A DNA stretch of 64,000 nt from contig JAGYIQ010000003.1 in the NCBI GenBank assembly GCA_018402565.1, positions 1 through 64,000 of the forward strand, read 5' to 3'. The translations under genes were made by a program, and so were the position numbers. Positions 62,312-64,000 of this stretch are shown here, piece by piece; within the stretch, counting starts at the first letter, position 1; each line of letters starts with the position of its first letter. Source of the stretch: Pirellulaceae bacterium. Lineage in GTDB: Bacteria > Planctomycetota > Planctomycetia > Pirellulales > Pirellulaceae. Below the pieces are notes generated by a model that was given only the letters and a program-made list of their open reading frames with translations, was not told the DNA's origin and did not search any database.

Positions 62312-62743
62312 CTAGGCGATGACGGCCAGCGGTTGGGGTTTGGGGCTACGTACCACCTGGCCCGGTTTGAATGCCGCCAACGCCGTGCGATATTCGGTCA
62401 ACTGGTCCGCCAGTTCAAAGTACCGCTCGTAGGTCCAGTTCTCGTCGTATTCGCATTCATCCGTGTGATAGTCGCGACAGATCTGCGGCCGCGTGTCGTA
62501 AATGCCACATCGGTTGTCCGGCAACAGGTTCTTGCAGGTGGTGTGTACCAGCAAATACCACGTCTCGTCTTCGGTGAACAGAGAAGCGGCCTCGTGCACC
62601 AAGTACCAACGGGCAAAGTCGAAGTCGCGTTCCGTCGTTGGCGTCTCAATCGGCAGGGCAAAGTAGCGGCAACACTTGGCGGTACAATAGTCGCAGAGGG
62701 ACTCGCCCGGCTGCAATTGACTGCGAGAAATCTTCGGTGGCAT
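62312..62743 (-). CDS. YkgJ-family Cys-cluster protein
   Basis: 143 residues from ATG at 62743; a TTG at 62794 would add 17. The family's Cys pattern is CDYCTAKCCRYF near the start, then TCKNLLPDNRCGIYDTRPQI followed by CRDYHTDECEYD. These eight or nine Cys are thought to bind zinc or an Fe-S cluster; the family is annotated UPF0153. Cytoplasmic, function unknown. It starts about 50 bp after the WecA-like gene, probably cotranscribed. Confidence 0.9.
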   Translation of the reverse strand: MPPKISRSQLQPGESLCDYCTAKCCRYFALPIETPTTERDFDFARWYLVHEAASLFTEDETWYLLVHTTCKNLLPDNRCGIYDTRPQICRDYHTDECEYDENWTYERYFELADQLTEYRTALAAFKPGQVVRSPKPQPLAVIA

Positions 62744-62795
62744 CAGGCGAAACTGCTTTCGAATGAGGACAGGGAGCTGGGCCGCGCTCGGCAAA

Positions 62796-64000
62796 TTACA
62801 GCGGCTTGGCCGACTGGGTCACGGCAGTCCCCACCCGTCGCCCCAACGGCCCGAGAACCTGCGGCCCAGGAACCAACGGTCCTGGAACCAACGGCCCTGG
62901 AACCTGAGACCCGCGGCCCACCGGGTTGGCCCGCTCCTCCGCTGCCGCGGCAGGGGGCGGTGTGTGTGCCTCGGGCGACTGCGCTTGCGTCTCAGCGGGT
63001 CCGGGCAACAGTGCCATCCGCGAGCCCTGAGGAGACTCGGCCGAATCCTCCAGGACTTCCAGACCGGCATTTTCTAGCAAATCCATCAGTTTAGGCAAGC
63101 AGCGATAAGCCTCCGCGGCGTTGGCCAACGAAACGACCTCGACTCGGCCATAGACCCGCTCCTGCAGAATCAGCGGGAATTCGGCGGACCATTCGCCGTG
63201 ACTTTCCACAAAACGTGTGGATTTTGATTTCCAAACGGCATGATAACTTTCGTGTAGCCACGGGGCGTTGACGTCGATTGTCAGTTTCTCCAGCCCGTGG
63301 CTCTCGGCGAACGACCGAGCGCTGCGGAGCAGATGTCCCCAGTCCCGCGTGCCCTGCAACTGAAACTCCTCCGTGGCTGGCGTCTCGCCCGCCCAGCGAA
63401 TTCCGGCAATGCCCCAAGAGAATTGGCGGACACGTTGGCCCACCATGGAGAACTCCGCAAAACCGCAGATCCGACCAAAAACCAGGAACACGACCACGGT
63501 CGCCACCGTCGCGGCGGCGTATTCGCTCTGTTGCGTCAGGAAGCTGGCCACGCCACCTACGGCCGTCGCGCCGCACATCAGGGCCATGCAGACCACGGCC
63601 ATTCGCGGGCTCATGCCCTGACCCAACAAGCGATGATGCAAGTGACCGCGGTCGACCGCATAGATCCCCCGCCGCGTCAGTTGCCGCCGGACAATCGCCA
63701 CGGCCGAATCCATGATCGGGATCGCCAGCATCGCGATCGGTGCCATAAAGGCGTACAGCGTCTGTTCCTTCAGGGCCGTGGAAATGGCCAAGGCCCCGAC
63801 CGCCATGCCAATTAGCATGCTGCCACCATCGCCCAGGTAGATCCTGGCCGGCGGCAAATTGAACCAGAGGAATCCCCCAATCGCACCGGCCAAGGCCGCA
63901 GCGATCACGGCCTCGATCGCTGTCTCTTTGCCAAAAAATGCCATCACCGCCAAGGACAGGCTGACAACAAAACCCAAGGTGCCAGCGAACCCGTCGGCGC
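62796..64000 (-). CDS. WecA/MraY-type glycosyl-phosphate transferase (N-terminus beyond window)
   Basis: At least 400 residues; the frame is open to the window edge, with DGFAGTLGFVVSLSLAV near it, the conserved DG(x)AG loop of polyprenyl-phosphate sugar-1-phosphate transferases. Next are NLPPARIYLGDGGSMLIGMA (catalytic GDGGS), AIPIMDSAVAIVRR and the HIPH-like loop AVDRGHLHHRLLGQGMS. Membrane helices follow. From about 195 residues before the end there is an extra soluble domain, then a Pro/Ala/Gly tail with VPGPL repeats. Relatives make undecaprenyl-linked GlcNAc for O-antigen or exopolysaccharide. Confidence 0.9.
   Translation of the reverse strand, partial: ADGFAGTLGFVVSLSLAVMAFFGKETAIEAVIAAALAGAIGGFLWFNLPPARIYLGDGGSMLIGMAVGALAISTALKEQTLYAFMAPIAMLAIPIMDSAVAIVRRQLTRRGIYAVDRGHLHHRLLGQGMSPRMAVVCMALMCGATAVGGVASFLTQQSEYAAATVATVVVFLVFGRICGFAEFSMVGQRVRQFSWGIAGIRWAGETPATEEFQLQGTRDWGHLLRSARSFAESHGLEKLTIDVNAPWLHESYHAVWKSKSTRFVESHGEWSAEFPLILQERVYGRVEVVSLANAAEAYRCLPKLMDLLENAGLEVLEDSAESPQGSRMALLPGPAETQAQSPEAHTPPPAAAAEERANPVGRGSQVPGPLVPGPLVPGPQVLGPLGRRVGTAVTQSAKPL

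Overview
The window looks like chromosomal DNA of a planctomycete, most likely of the Pirellulales (Rhodopirellula/Pirellula type). The grounds are gene families: a DUF1501 + DUF1549/DUF1553 (PSCyt1/PSCyt2) pair, a DUF2231 cytochrome with a planctomycete CxxCH domain, an SHD1-domain thioredoxin, a PDZ-containing BNR/sortilin-like propeller protein, twin-arginine oxidoreductase/isomerase pairs, and a HUH-transposase-like protein of the REP-associated type. No rRNA or tRNA gene and no CRISPR array with cas genes was seen.

Layout. 200-7747: a very large alpha-2-macroglobulin-like protein followed 6 bp later by an ABC-2 permease. 7944-16571: an envelope cluster (small membrane protein, secreted TPR protein, ExbB, ExbD, membrane-anchored alpha/alpha-toroid protein). 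16824-18929: a DUF423 protein, then on the minus strand an SHD1-TlpA-like thioredoxin whose active site reads Trp-TGA-Pro-Pro-Cys and is followed by a SECIS-like hairpin, i.e. a probable selenoprotein. 19319-29727: minus-strand DUF1501, DUF1553, sugar isomerase-like, Old Yellow Enzyme and cytochrome/DUF2231 genes. 30028-33963: MaoC dehydratase with a repetitive tail, aquaporin, a conserved hypothetical and dihydroorotase. 33997-36641: a decayed ISAzo13-like element with an IS66 element inside it, and a small inverted-repeat element next to it. 36706-38407: methyltransferase and a Cys-rich protein. 38540-42670: a repeat island in which a REP-associated (HUH) transposase-like gene at 39983-41206 lies between two arrays of the same core sequence in opposite orientation. 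42852-50553: conserved hypothetical, BNR/PDZ giant, small membrane protein, alpha/beta hydrolase. 50603-56272: poorly conserved genes mixed with mobile repeats and a 441-bp tandem repeat. 56273-64000: minus-strand fatty-acid-type genes (FabF, FabZ-like, ACP, FabZ), then an RNA m5C methyltransferase, a small membrane protein, hisS, a Cys-cluster protein and a WecA/MraY-type transferase running off the window end.

Two dispersed repeat families recur between genes. Family 1 is about 160 bp with 12-bp terminal inverted repeats GTAACCGTTCAC (16578, 20789, 37617, 50603, 62136). Family 2 has ends CTAGTGCTTTGTCAC and a long internal hairpin (19139, 20985, 25514, 50741, 53236) and tends to sit at gene 3' ends. 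At 50741 a complete family 2 copy sits inside a family 1 copy, which gives a clean record of insertion.

The best candidates for something new are the probable selenoprotein and the transposase-like gene with its two opposed repeat arrays. All calls are by reading the sequence; no database search was run.
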